Positions 8,507 through 20,500 of a DNA stretch of 30,786 nucleotides are shown one piece after another (position 1 is the stretch's first letter; every line of letters begins with the position of its first letter). The position numbers and the translations under genes were made by a program. Source of the stretch: Phoronis australis (taxonomy: Eukaryota > Phoronida > Phoronidae); NCBI GenBank assembly GCA_002633005.1, contig NMRA01000660.1, forward strand, positions 189,359 to 220,144, read 5' to 3'. The notes under the pieces are model-generated. The model had not been told where the DNA came from. It saw nothing but the letters and a program-made list of their open reading frames with translations, and searched no databases.

Positions 8507-11500
8507 GTACGAGTAATTTTCGAACTTTTCCTCTTCAACGAGCGTGACGTTAATGCACTTGAAGAAGAAAAGGTAAAATAAAGCGGCCTTTATGTTCGCC
8601 GAAGTGTTCGATCCTATTTTGACTTGTGAATGAAATAAATTTCAATTGGTCACCTTGTTTTTATTCCGTTTCCCGTCTACTTATTCATCTATGTTTATGT
8701 TGGTGACCACTACAATTTGTATGCTCAATGTTTACGTAGGTCACTACCTTCAAAACTTGGTAAAATACTCGACTAGAAAACTCGCATACTCGTAAGAGAC
8801 CGAGGTCCGAGTGCACGGAGACCCCCGTCAGTGGAATTGGGGGAAGCGGCCCCACCCACCGAAGCTTGCAGAAAGGGTATCTCTTTAAAGCTTACCTCAG
8901 TGTAAGGACAACCAATATGAGATCATCAATGACCCTTATGGGGCTTATCGGTCATTTCACGAAACCATGAATAGGTCGACTCTTGGGTCATGGGCTCAGA
9001 TCTGAAACAAATGTGTACATTATCCTGGTGGGATATGTTCAAAACCTTTATTGGAATTTTGGTCGAAAATTTTGGACCAAAATAGCGCATTTTTGTTAAA
9101 AAAGGTTCAGTTAGTGAGGTTAATTGAAAACGAACGCCGGTTAAAAAACGGAGAGATAAAACTTTATTACATTTATGAAGACATTAAACCTCTCTAACAG
9201 ATGACAATCTTTAAATTTTTAAGGGGGTTTCCGTTACCTCACTGGAGTGTCAAAATTCTGAAAATTTTGCTTGATTTTGTGTACTTGATTTTTAGTCATT
9301 TTTGAAGTGCTCTGGGGGCCAGTTTGCGAAGTGCTGGTGATTTCCAGATACTTTTTATCAATTGCTGACTGACCAAGAACATACAATGGACATCTAAGAC
9401 ACAAACAGTATTCAGTGTCCCCAGCCCCGCAAACTGGCTTGTGGAAACACTTTCAACACTTCACAAACACTTCCGGATCTATCACGTTATGAATACAGCG
9501 TCATAATTAATATTAAGTTTATTTGGTGGTCCCCATGCCCCACTTCCTAATTCCTTTAAGTGTTTTCTCTCATTGCATTTAATCTACCTGTTTTTCATAT
9601 TTGAAATCGCTGTTTTCGGAATACGAAAACGTGTCATTTTCTTAGTAAATCTATGGAGGCCTATTGGTAAAAAACTAAGACGTCAATAACTGAAACTTGG
9701 TGATTTTTGTGAAAGACGAACACTTGAGTGACTTTTTATTTCTTTTGGTTTTCTCTTGGAAGGACTCTCGAGTTGTGATTCTAAGGGTCCTCAAGGTTTC
9801 GGTTTGAGATCGGCTTAGGATTTTGTAACTGTTGTTTTTCAGAAACATAAGACGAATAACAAACCTATGCACTTTGACAACAATGTGAATATCAGCTGAC
9901 CCTGACTTAGCTGGATCGATGTCTTGTCTACGTGATGTGATTTTTTTTGATGTACTACTGGAGCTGTGTAATCTATTAAGCCGTTTAAATAATACTAAAA
10001 CGCTATTCGTAGGTTTTCGAGAACACCATCAATGGAAATATTAGAATGACCGAAATAACGAGGTTTTTAGTTCACCACATGTCACATTGGTCTTGTTGAA
10101 CATAATGCAAACAAGAAAAATTGAGACCTAAATTTTCATGAAACGGAGCTCAGGTCATCATGCGCAAAACATGAAATTATACTGAATCATATGTACGTAC
10201 GAACTACACTGAGCGTCATACACAAACCACGGTATGAATCACTTGGTGGACGAGATTTGAGCTTGCGATCTGGTGGTTTGGGGTATGATTTGACGTTTAA
10301 CTGCCGGAACTTCGGTTATTAATGGAGAAAATAGTTTTGGTTCGTAAAACGAGGTGACTACTATTCGTGACTACATGCAGGCGTGGCAGTGACAGGAAAG
10401 TGGTGTGCGGGTGACACGAGTAGACGGATGTGGTGGTGACCAAAGTATGGAACAGATATAGATTGCCGAAAACACTAGCTACTGAAGAATGCGTGATGCT
10501 TTCACATCCTTTGCAGTCGATAGGCATCCAGGACATCACCGCCTAACCATTCTTTCCCTCGCGAATGAAAAAATCATGCTGATATAAAACTCATAAATTA
10601 CTCAATAAATAGAAAATACACGTAACGGAAAAACGCCAATGAAATCTACTAAAGTGAACCATATGCCCTACTGATTCATGTACCGTATGCTAAAACTATT
10701 CATGCCGCATTGTATCTTGTCTTGTGATGTTTCAACTAATATATCAAATTCCAGCGTGTGGTCCAAACAGATTTGGTTATGACTGTGCCTCGCAGTGTTC
10801 TGATGACGAAGACACAGGGTGTAGAAACCGACAAGTATGTACCATAGACCCGTATGGATGTTCATGTGCCACTGGCTTCAAAGGAATTGGCTGTGATCAA
10901 GGTAATATGGTGCATTTCATTTAGTACATATACATGTAGCTCTGCAGACGAGGTCGCCTGCCTGCATAGTATGTTTAAAAAGATGAAGACCCGATGCTCA
11001 TTACCCGATTCGATTGCTTTGCAGAAATGGTTTCTGTTAAAGGATAATGCCTCCCGTTTTAATTAGTCTTTTTTACCGTCTTAATCGGTCTATATCCACA
11101 TCGCCTTCCCATGCCGAGAGGTGTTGCGTTAACCTGTGAGGAAGGTGAGAGGCAACGAAGCGACGGCAGTGGTTCATTTGCAGTCAATGCCGCTATGTTG
11201 CGGTGCATAGTTCCCGCTTGCTCGAACTATGCAGCTGCGAGGAATGCGGTTATATCGTTTTTTCGTCTTCCTCGACAGCCCAAAATGTTTAGACAATGGC
11301 TCGTGGTAGTGAAGAATGAAAAGGTTAGTACGCTGTGAATAGCAAGTATGACGCCGTGAAACATCTCCGTGTTTGTGGCCGGCAGTTGTCTACAGTGTCG
11401 AATGCCGGCTGTTGTCTGTGGATGTTCACGGCGCCTCTCTAGTATTTCTTGATCACTGTATTCCGGTTCGAACTGAAAGCCGGTGAAACTTAACGATCCA

Positions 11501-14500
11501 CCTGCGAGGTCTTCGTCGGATGAGCTCTCGTCTAAGTCGGGATTGCGAGTTGCCATGTCGCCGTTTATCATTCTGCGTTCTGTTTCAAAAAGAATTATTC
11601 TTTCTCTAACCAATGCTTATATAGAAGTTAAACAAAACCTGTCTCTTTAGATACAATTTGCAATTCTTTTGGAGTATTTGTGAGTGCAAATGTTTTGAGA
11701 AGCCAGCAATAAACCTCTGCGTTACCGGCTTCAGATGCAATGAAGGAAATTCAGCGGGCACCGAGGCCGTGTGAGCGCATGCTAATTTAGTGTTTGCTGA
11801 CAGAAAGCTGTTGTGAAACAATAACTCGATTTTATATGCTATGGTCACATATTATGGGAATCTTTATTTAGATATACAAATACATTATTCACATCATTGT
11901 TACTATACAAATTTTGCCCTGTAAAAGGGCAACTTGCCGACTTTGCGGCCCCCGACAAGTACATGTAAGTAGATTTGCAGTTTCGTGATTATTTCACCAA
12001 AATAATTACGTGCACATTATTTCTTTGTCTCACTAGAAAAAGTATTTTTGTGACTGGAGGTTTATTTTCCAGTTAAGCTAGTTTGTGTTTGTGATGTCCA
12101 CACCCGGCGGCCGCGACGGGCCTGATCGGGTTCCGAGGCGCTTGCTGGGATAACAAGCGTTTTGTGTGTTTAGAACTGAAAAAATCGCAAGTCTAAAAGT
12201 ACAACGCAGAGATATCTTTCTGTATATTTTTGAATGATTCGAATTTAGCACCAAACAGACCCAAACTCCCGCGATCGACCCTGATAGATTGACCTACCGA
12301 ACCTAGGAGTCTACACTCGTTAACCGATCTCAGTATGCTGCCATGCGTTTAAATACATCTACCTGTAAACGTGTAACAGTGAAATAAATCAACACATTTG
12401 TTCAAGAACTCGATGTATTTGTAAGGGTTTTTCATCGAAATTTGGTGATTTATTGGTGTAAAACGATGCATTATGTGCTATAACTTGACACCAATAAGCG
12501 TGTTGTGAACGGCTGCGGAACAGACTGCGTTCGAACTGATTACGCCTTTGGTTAATTTCAACACCTCTGTCTGCCGTCAGGTGTCAAGTAAAACAACTGA
12601 ACTTGCTGCTATCGAGTAGAACTATTCGATCTAAATTGATACAAAATGTGTTGCTTTTTTGGGTGGCATTCTCCTTTAAAATTGTTATCCTACAAGTGGA
12701 TATGTTTTAAATTATCTCTATGTATTGCAGAATGTCCAGACAACTACTATGGCGCAGACTGCCTTCAGTCCTGTGGTCACTGTCTGAGTGGAGCATGCAA
12801 CAAGTTTAGAGGTCACTGCACGTCATGCCAGGAGGGATATAAGATGCCATATTGTCAAACTGGTAGGATAACTCACTTTAACTGTCACAGTCATCACTTG
12901 TGGGTCCCATTCCAACGTAGTTAGTTTCCATGAGTATTAAGTAGCAATTTCTTGGAGCACCTATGGGTGGTTCTACATCTGCAGTCACTGATTTGCGTGA
13001 AAATTTGTGAGGGCTTGGTCTGCCCCTAGATATGCACTATGTCACCTTTGGTTTTCTGACACAAGCCTCGTTTTGATTTTTATGCTGATCTTGCAAAAAA
13101 GGGTTTTCGACACTTGTTTCTGTAAAAAAGTTGTTATCTTAAAAACTAGGAATAACTATAGCTATATTTTCCTGTGAATGTATCTGACTTTAAGACCCAG
13201 AAACACATTTGATATTTGTGATAGACATTTTAGAATTTAGGTAGTACTTTCTTTTCTAAAGTTGAGAAAATCTGCAAATTTTCACGAGATGATTTTGACA
13301 ATTTTCAATGAGAAAGCGATCAAAAGATATAGCATGTGCGAATATGAAACCAGCGTGATAGGGTAGTATTGCGGCGGATTAGTACACATATAAAGTCAAC
13401 AGTCATTTGCCCGCTTGGTACTTTGAATGAGTATACGTTGCACTATTTAGCTTCGCAACTTCAGTGATTATACAGCGGTTTTATGAGAAAAGGCACTACA
13501 GACATTACGATTTGAACATGTGAAGTGGATATTAAGGTGTTCTTTTAATTTAAAAGGTTTTGAAGCCTAATAAGGCGGAAAGGGTTTGGGGGTTAAGGTT
13601 GGAGCTGTTTCCCCTTCTGTTTTCGAGTTTTGTACGTAATCCGTTAACAGCTGTTCGAATTTCTTCAATGTCCTTGAGAGTTATTATAAATAGGCCAAAA
13701 CTGTAACTTTACTATTTGGGGCTTTCCAACTTCAAGCTTCAAATTACTTCTAATTGATGAAAATAATATATGAGTCTATCAATTTTCGTACTGTACAAAC
13801 ATAAACATGCAAGTCAAAAGCCAATCAAATTGTTTATTTATTTATTCTTGCAAGAATAGCTTCTATTTGATGAAAGTAATATATGAGTCTATCAATTTTA
13901 GTAGATACATAAACATGTATAATAAGTCAGAGCCAATCAAATTGTTTATCAAAACAAAACATTATAAGCAATTTCCACAAGCATGCTTTTAGATTTTTGA
14001 CGGCTAACCAGGGGAACATGGTAGATGAGGTATTCGCATTGAGGTGTATTTTCTTCACTGCAGAGGTACTTACATGTATAACGGTAAGGAGATAAACTTG
14101 AACCCCTCCAAATATGATTGCTAGAGTACTTTGAGCCCCGACTTTTTCGACAAGCGGGGAATTTCTTGAAACAACTCCTTGTAATGATCTTCAAAACAAA
14201 TGCTGTTCTTGTGACTCTATGGGAAAAAGGTGAAATTATTTTGTAACTAACCGTCGGAAGTGGTCCTTTTGTGTCATTCACAAATAGTGGAAATAATGTT
14301 CTTCAAAAACCCATCTTTTCTATTGGCGGTAAATCCTATTGTATTTTTCACATTTTTGCTTGAGTGGAATGTTTTGATAATGACTGTTGTACTGTGCACG
14401 AATGTTTTGGGTTTTTTGATGAATTTTTGGAATCTGGATTTCCGCTCGTGAATACTTTTTCAGATATTTATTATCATTTATAAGCAAGTACAAAAACAAA

Positions 14501-17500
14501 CATAGAAGTACACCCATTCACGCATGCGCACCTCAGGAGAGACCATTCTCGTATCTCATATAAAGTAAACAACTGCTACATGGAGTTAACGTGGACAATA
14601 AATATCCCCATTTCACACAGAAGCTGTCATATACACACTTTTTATATGCAATTAATTTTTTCAGCATTATAGTACCCATAAGTACACATTAACAAACTTG
14701 TGAAACTTATGTATGTTTTTGTGACATCTGTACTTGCAGATGTACTGTTTGGCTAGTAGAAGCAAAAAATTAAATAGGAAATCGTGCGTCTCATAAAGTC
14801 CAAGAATAACACGTTCGTAAGAGAGACATTTGGGAATTCCTTCCAGAAATCTTGTACAAAGCGACATGTCCAAAAAAGGTGTGACAGCGTCTCCGGATCT
14901 TTATGACAAAAGGAACATAAATTAGAATTCCGAACACAGATTTTGACTAAAAAGGTATTTGTTGCATAATCCTGTGTAGTATTCGAAATTGGAAACATCC
15001 AATGTTTGATCCTTTGTAATTTCATAAGGCAATGCGTATTTTTTCTTCCAATCTAAACTATCTCCTAACTCTAGTTCACATTTACACTCTGACGTAGAAT
15101 GTTTCTTAACGTTATTAAAGACTCAATGAATATGTCTACAACCCTTTAAATCTTTCCATACACTGTAAGTGAGTAAATGCCAAAATCATGCAAGGAGAGT
15201 AGACATTAACACTGTTAAATTTACTTTTTTGAAACCTTCCTAGAACAGAAACACCATTATATTCTACAAAGTTGGTGTTTACATGAACATCAAACTCACT
15301 TTAATATGGTTCAAACAAACGAAATCACCATCAGAGGTATATATATCTCTGATAAATCTTGAGCCTTTTACCAACCAAAGCTTATAAAAACACGCGTGCC
15401 TCCGATTGCCCAGTTATTATCAAACCACAAAGGTTGATTCAAAAAGTCCTTTTATTCGCAGCAATTATTATCTTGTAAAACGATGTCATACTTCCAAATA
15501 CGTCGCGCCAGTAGGAATTACCAGTTAGAGTAAACTTTGACTTAATAAAGTCATTTCCAAATGATGCAAAATTCTTTAAGAACGGGTAGAGTGAGTACAC
15601 TAATTTTCACCACTCTTAGATGCAGGGCTTTCAAGATACCTATGGGCCAAGGCGAGCTTTAGACCTTTTCTGAAAGTATGTATATGTAAAATTTGAACTC
15701 CCACTTGATTAAGTCCTAAACAAGCCGTAGTTCATTTGATTTTATCATTGCAAGCCTGCCATACAAATGTAAAGATGTCGTATTCAATTCATCCAAGACA
15801 TTTACTGGTCGATTAAGTAAACTTGACAACCAAAAATTAGCTTAGAAATAGTTAATGTTTTAATTACAGTTACTCTACCAAATTTTGTAGACTCCAACTT
15901 GTTATAACGACTTTATTTCAGTTATTCTTGCAGTGAAGTTCATATGTTTCATACTATCCAAATGAGTGCCAAAATCCACCCCAAAAATCTAAAATATTTT
16001 TTCCAAGACAGTTTTTCTTTTGTAGGAATCACGCCATCACTACCAGTTTTACTTCTAAATAATACGGCTCGTGTTTTATCCATATTCACTTGGAGACCGG
16101 AGCGACCAGTAAACAAATGTAGTACAATCAATGTGCTAGTTAATGACAAATTCGACCCATACAACGTTATTGATATGTCGTCTGCATATTGCAAATTCAA
16201 GTATTCCTTATTTCCTGCAACACACCAGCAATATTTTCACTATTCTTGATTAATTACGCCAAAATCTTCGCACGCATTATGAAAATGTAGGGAGACAAAG
16301 ATGCCACTTTGTCTGCAGTCACGCGAATTATTGAATCAGGAAGATGGGTGACCAATTACGACAACACAGGATTTAATGTTACTGTAAAAGACTTTCACCC
16401 ACCTTCTCATATACCAACCAAAATTAAGGAAAGATAAAGTTTTTTGAAAACAAATTGCAGGACAATGAGTCAAATGCTTTCTCAAAGTCAATCAGTAAAA
16501 GCAATCCTAGTCCGTTTGCTGCCTGGGCATAAAGCTTTAAATCGTATAGCACGCGTATATCTTCGTTCACACGTCTTCCAGAAATGAAACATGTCTGGTC
16601 CTGACTGATTAGTTTTCCCAAAACGATTTTAATCGTTCAGCCACAAGCGAAGAAGCCAATTTATACGTCACATTGAGTAAGGATATGGGTCTCCAGTTTT
16701 TCAAATAATGTTTACTTTTATCTGCATTGCGTGACGTCTTCATGTGTAAGACTTCATAATTTTTCTTTTTCTGTCTCCTTCAGTTTGGAGACACAAACTT
16801 TATCAAGAAGAGTTTCTAGAGCAGGGTTGTTAGAATGTTAATATTTGCATAGATTTTCATAAAAATGTTGGTTTCCTGAATAACCTCTTCTTCCCAATTG
16901 ATTTTAGTATTGCCCGATTTCCTATGAATACTTGGCAGTGTCGGACTTACATGTATATCAAGGGACATTTCCCCCTTCTTCCCCTGCAAGAGGGGGTGCT
17001 GTCTGAAATGGGACACCATAATATAAAAGGGTAAACATTATTAAGCTTGGAAATAAATGTCAGTTCATTCCACCGTCGTGTGGTCAGACGACGCTGCGGG
17101 AAGTGATCTTTCTAAACATGAAAGCCGGTTGCACGATTTCACAAAAACAGGAAAATAGATGAAATCGAGTCCAGTAATTATCCCTCTCTCCGTGAGCACC
17201 CCCTCAAGAATGTGTCAATAAAAACACATCAAGTGGCCAAATGAGTGTCATCAATAGCTTCCTTCAAGGGCTGGGCTACTAGATATAAACAAAATCTATA
17301 TTTTCAAAAATCTGGATATGCGCAACAATTGGTGTTATGTGTCAGGGTCATCAGTTTTTTTCTCATGTGATGTACAATTTCGAGAAAAAAATAGAGCGAC
17401 AGTTGTCTCCATTACCCCTGCCGAGAGGGGTGCCTCTGAAAAATATAGTTTTGCATTCATGAAATTGTCATGTCAAAGTTTAAAATCCAGTAAATTACTA

Positions 17501-20500
17501 CGCCCCAAAAAGCTTCACTTTACAAATTTTCAAATTTTTTAGAATTGCATGTATGAATGAATAAGTGCACAATTTTAAGTGCATTTAGACAAACTTTGCT
17601 TCCAAAACTGATACTGAGTTGTCGAATGTTCTCCTAAATTTTCTCTCTTCTCCGTATTTCGCAGTCTTTCCTTTCTCCACTGTCCCGGGCCCCACGCCTG
17701 GGTCGTTTGCCACAGTTTAACCCTGACGCCTCCGCTTTTTATAGCCCTGAAACAGGATCATTGTGCACGCTTAAAAATATTTCTAATGTCTATTATAAAC
17801 TTCCAATCACTGTTTGTATTTTATAGTACTAAGCAATTACAACAAAGTACTTCCTATTTGGCAACAAAAATGCACATTTTCATTTGAACTGGTATTCGTA
17901 AAATCAAAAAAGACCTAAATTTTGACCATTATTATTGTAACTTTTATTCATCACGTACATGTACATACTTCACAAGTCATTTTGGTACGGCTTACTATAT
18001 CCTTACCAATAACATACATGTTCTTAAATTAGGGGTTACGACAAAACAAATGCCCCCATTTCGTTGGGGCAATTTTATTTCTTTGGAAATTAGGTTTTGG
18101 ACTAGGAGATGAATATTATACGTACATGCGAAGTATCGTTTGTCAGTCCCTGAACAACACGCACTAGTGTTGTTCCAAAAGAGGATATTTTTAAACTGAA
18201 ATTTTTGCATGCATCAAGCAAAAGTTTCATTGGGGTATAAAAAGAAAAGGAGAGGTCAATTATGATGGTTGATGTTGTTTGATGTAGATCTGAACGCACT
18301 ATTAAAATTTCAGCCAATTCTGTGACAGTCATGTAGATTAATTTTACATAGGTTCTCTCAGAAATTGCTACTTAAGGTCTGTTTTCATATTAAACGTTTC
18401 TTAGGTTTATCCACTTATCTCAGCTGTAGGTTCAATATGTTATACAAAACAGGCACACGACGAGATTGAAGTTCATTTACAAATTGATCGCTTGATAACT
18501 ACATTGTTGTGGCCATTAATATAAACATTTTAAATTTGAGTGTGTTTGTTTTGCAGAATTTGCTCGTCTTACCCATCCACCTAATATATCTCGAAGTCTT
18601 AGTGAGATAACTGTGACTTGGCCTCCGTGGTCAAACAAAACGGACTATGGTGTAGGACCAGTTCACAAATACATTGTGGAGTATAAATTAACGACGGCCT
18701 CTGACTGGACACAAAGCGTTGAGATTGACAATGCTGTCACGTCGTATTCAATTCCATCGACAGACGTCCAAAACCAGTACCAAATAAGGATTAGAATAAA
18801 AGTTGACATCAATGACGTTGGAAATCCAAGTTCTGAAGCGTCAGCGTGTGGGCGTAAGATATTGAAATGTCATGTTTAAAAATCAGGGAATAGACACATA
18901 TTTTAATCGATTTCATACGAGCAATGTCTAAACCACCTGTCCGATTGTCACAAACACTGACCCAGCCACAACCGCTGGGTTTCTTTGGTGTGAAATATCT
19001 ACTTTTAAATTCCTCGTACAATAAACGTGTCTGTCTCTGTCCTTAGAAAGTGTAGATGTTGTATGTTTTGAAGAGATAGCCCTGTATTGGTCTACGGCCA
19101 ATCGTTTGCATTTGCCATCAGGCGACATTTGCTCGGTAACTTAAAATAAATCTCTGCTACATACACACTGAGGTTTGTGACAGTAAATGTTTAATTTCAG
19201 TTCCACTACTCCCAACCGTACATCTCGCCCTGGAATCAAGTGCAATTCGCGTCACGTGGAATGTAAGTTGATCGTTAAAAGTACATGTAAGGTTGGTTTT
19301 TGAGCCGGTAGACATAAAAACGAAGTCATCATTTATGTCAAACTGTCATTCAAGCCCCCACTGCACTTCCTGTTTGAGCTTCCTAATAATTTTGCAGTAT
19401 CGGCGGCCAAGTTCAGGTTGCACGTTTCATGTTTAAGAAATTCGCATTGCATGTATGTGTTAATAGGAGAGATCGATTCCAAAAGAGCTCCAGCATTGTG
19501 TAGGACTCACTGGTCGTTTAACGTTATAGGTGCCTGATTGGCGATGTGACAAAGTAGGCGGCACATACACCCTGTTCTACAAAAACAGCTCAAACTCGGA
19601 CTGGGCAAGTGAAGCTAGTATACCGTCCAGCACGGTGGAAAGAGTGTTCCCTACCTTAGCATGCACTGAGTGGACATTTAAAATACAAGCACACAACAAA
19701 GAATTGAACTCGGACGTCTCACAAAAGATGTCGTTGACCACCCCCGAGAAAAGTGAGTGGACACCACGGGCATTTCGAGGGTGTTAATTTTGATGATGTA
19801 GTTGTTGTTGTTGCTGTTTTTAGTGTTTCTGTTGTCACTGTTTACAGTTTCGCTGGTGCACAACCATCGTTCCAGGTGTCTTTGTTTTTTTTTCGATTCT
19901 TTTTCAGCTCTTTTCCAATCCAAAATGACGTTTGGGTAGCTTCCTTGAATCACCAAATGAAATGAACCTCTTTACTTCGATATGCTCAATATATTTTAAT
20001 CGTCTCATAACTTGCGTTGATGAAACTAAATCGTATTTCTGGTCAACGGAAAATATTAATCGTCCCAGGCCTATCTGGTTGTTATTGTTCTATCAAGCGA
20101 ATAATATAGATTTCAGGTCATTTCATTAATTTGCAGCTACTTTACAGCTTCAATTACCCATTTAAGGGACCTTTAAAGACATGACTAAAAGTATAGGTAT
20201 TCGTGGAATAACATATAGTTACTGGCGTTGTGACAGCCTAGTTTACTAAGAAAGTGTGTTTGGCAAATTTTATGGAATTTTTTGTTTGGGAGAAAAATGC
20301 TTTTGATTTTACGCATTTCCAACCTGCATCAAAGTTCATTGAAACATAAGTTTCTTCGGTATTTTTATAATTGGTAAACTTCATTTCGAATCGCGGTTCT
20401 CTTTTACTGTTACGTCCGCTCCATCCATTTTTGCGTTATCGGAAAGTCTAGCGTACATTATCAAAACCAAAATCACGCTAAGGATCTCCACGTTTTTCAG

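Larger units (their letters stand above)
10902..12730 (+). other. Intron between EGF exons 2 and 3
   Basis: 1829 bp with GT...AG ends. It hosts the THAP exon remnant, a hairpin, a possible P2X7-like remnant on the opposite strand and repeat copy B; these fill most of it and are listed separately. Confidence 0.8.
14690..17000 (-). mobile_element. 5'-truncated L1/Tx1-type LINE, ORF2 remnant
   Basis: A 2.3-kb antisense run in which consecutive pieces of a LINE ORF2 appear in the right order across frames. These are a pre-RT segment (EEEVIQETNIF, about 16900), NWRPISLLN-like sequence (about 16690), the RT core (16424-16621), the YADD box (16177-16188), connection-region pieces about 15400-15800, and a C-terminal CCHC motif (about 14860-14920). 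The endonuclease domain and ORF1 are absent, as in typical 5'-truncated insertions. Numerous frameshifts and stops show it is dead. The LLLLIDFEKAFDSL motif and zf-RVT tail point to the L1/Tx1 group. Confidence 0.9.
12863..18556 (+). other. Large intron between EGF exon 3 and FN3 exon 1
   Basis: 5694 bp with GT...AG ends, separating the EGF and FN3 modules. It hosts the tandem duplication at 13748-13949 and the antisense LINE. The rest (12863-13747, 13950-14689, 17001-18556) shows no supported feature. Confidence 0.8.

Noticed and set aside
11465-11475. GGTTCGAAC, resembling a tRNA B box
   Set aside because: No A box or cloverleaf around it; it lies inside the minus-strand acidic ORF.
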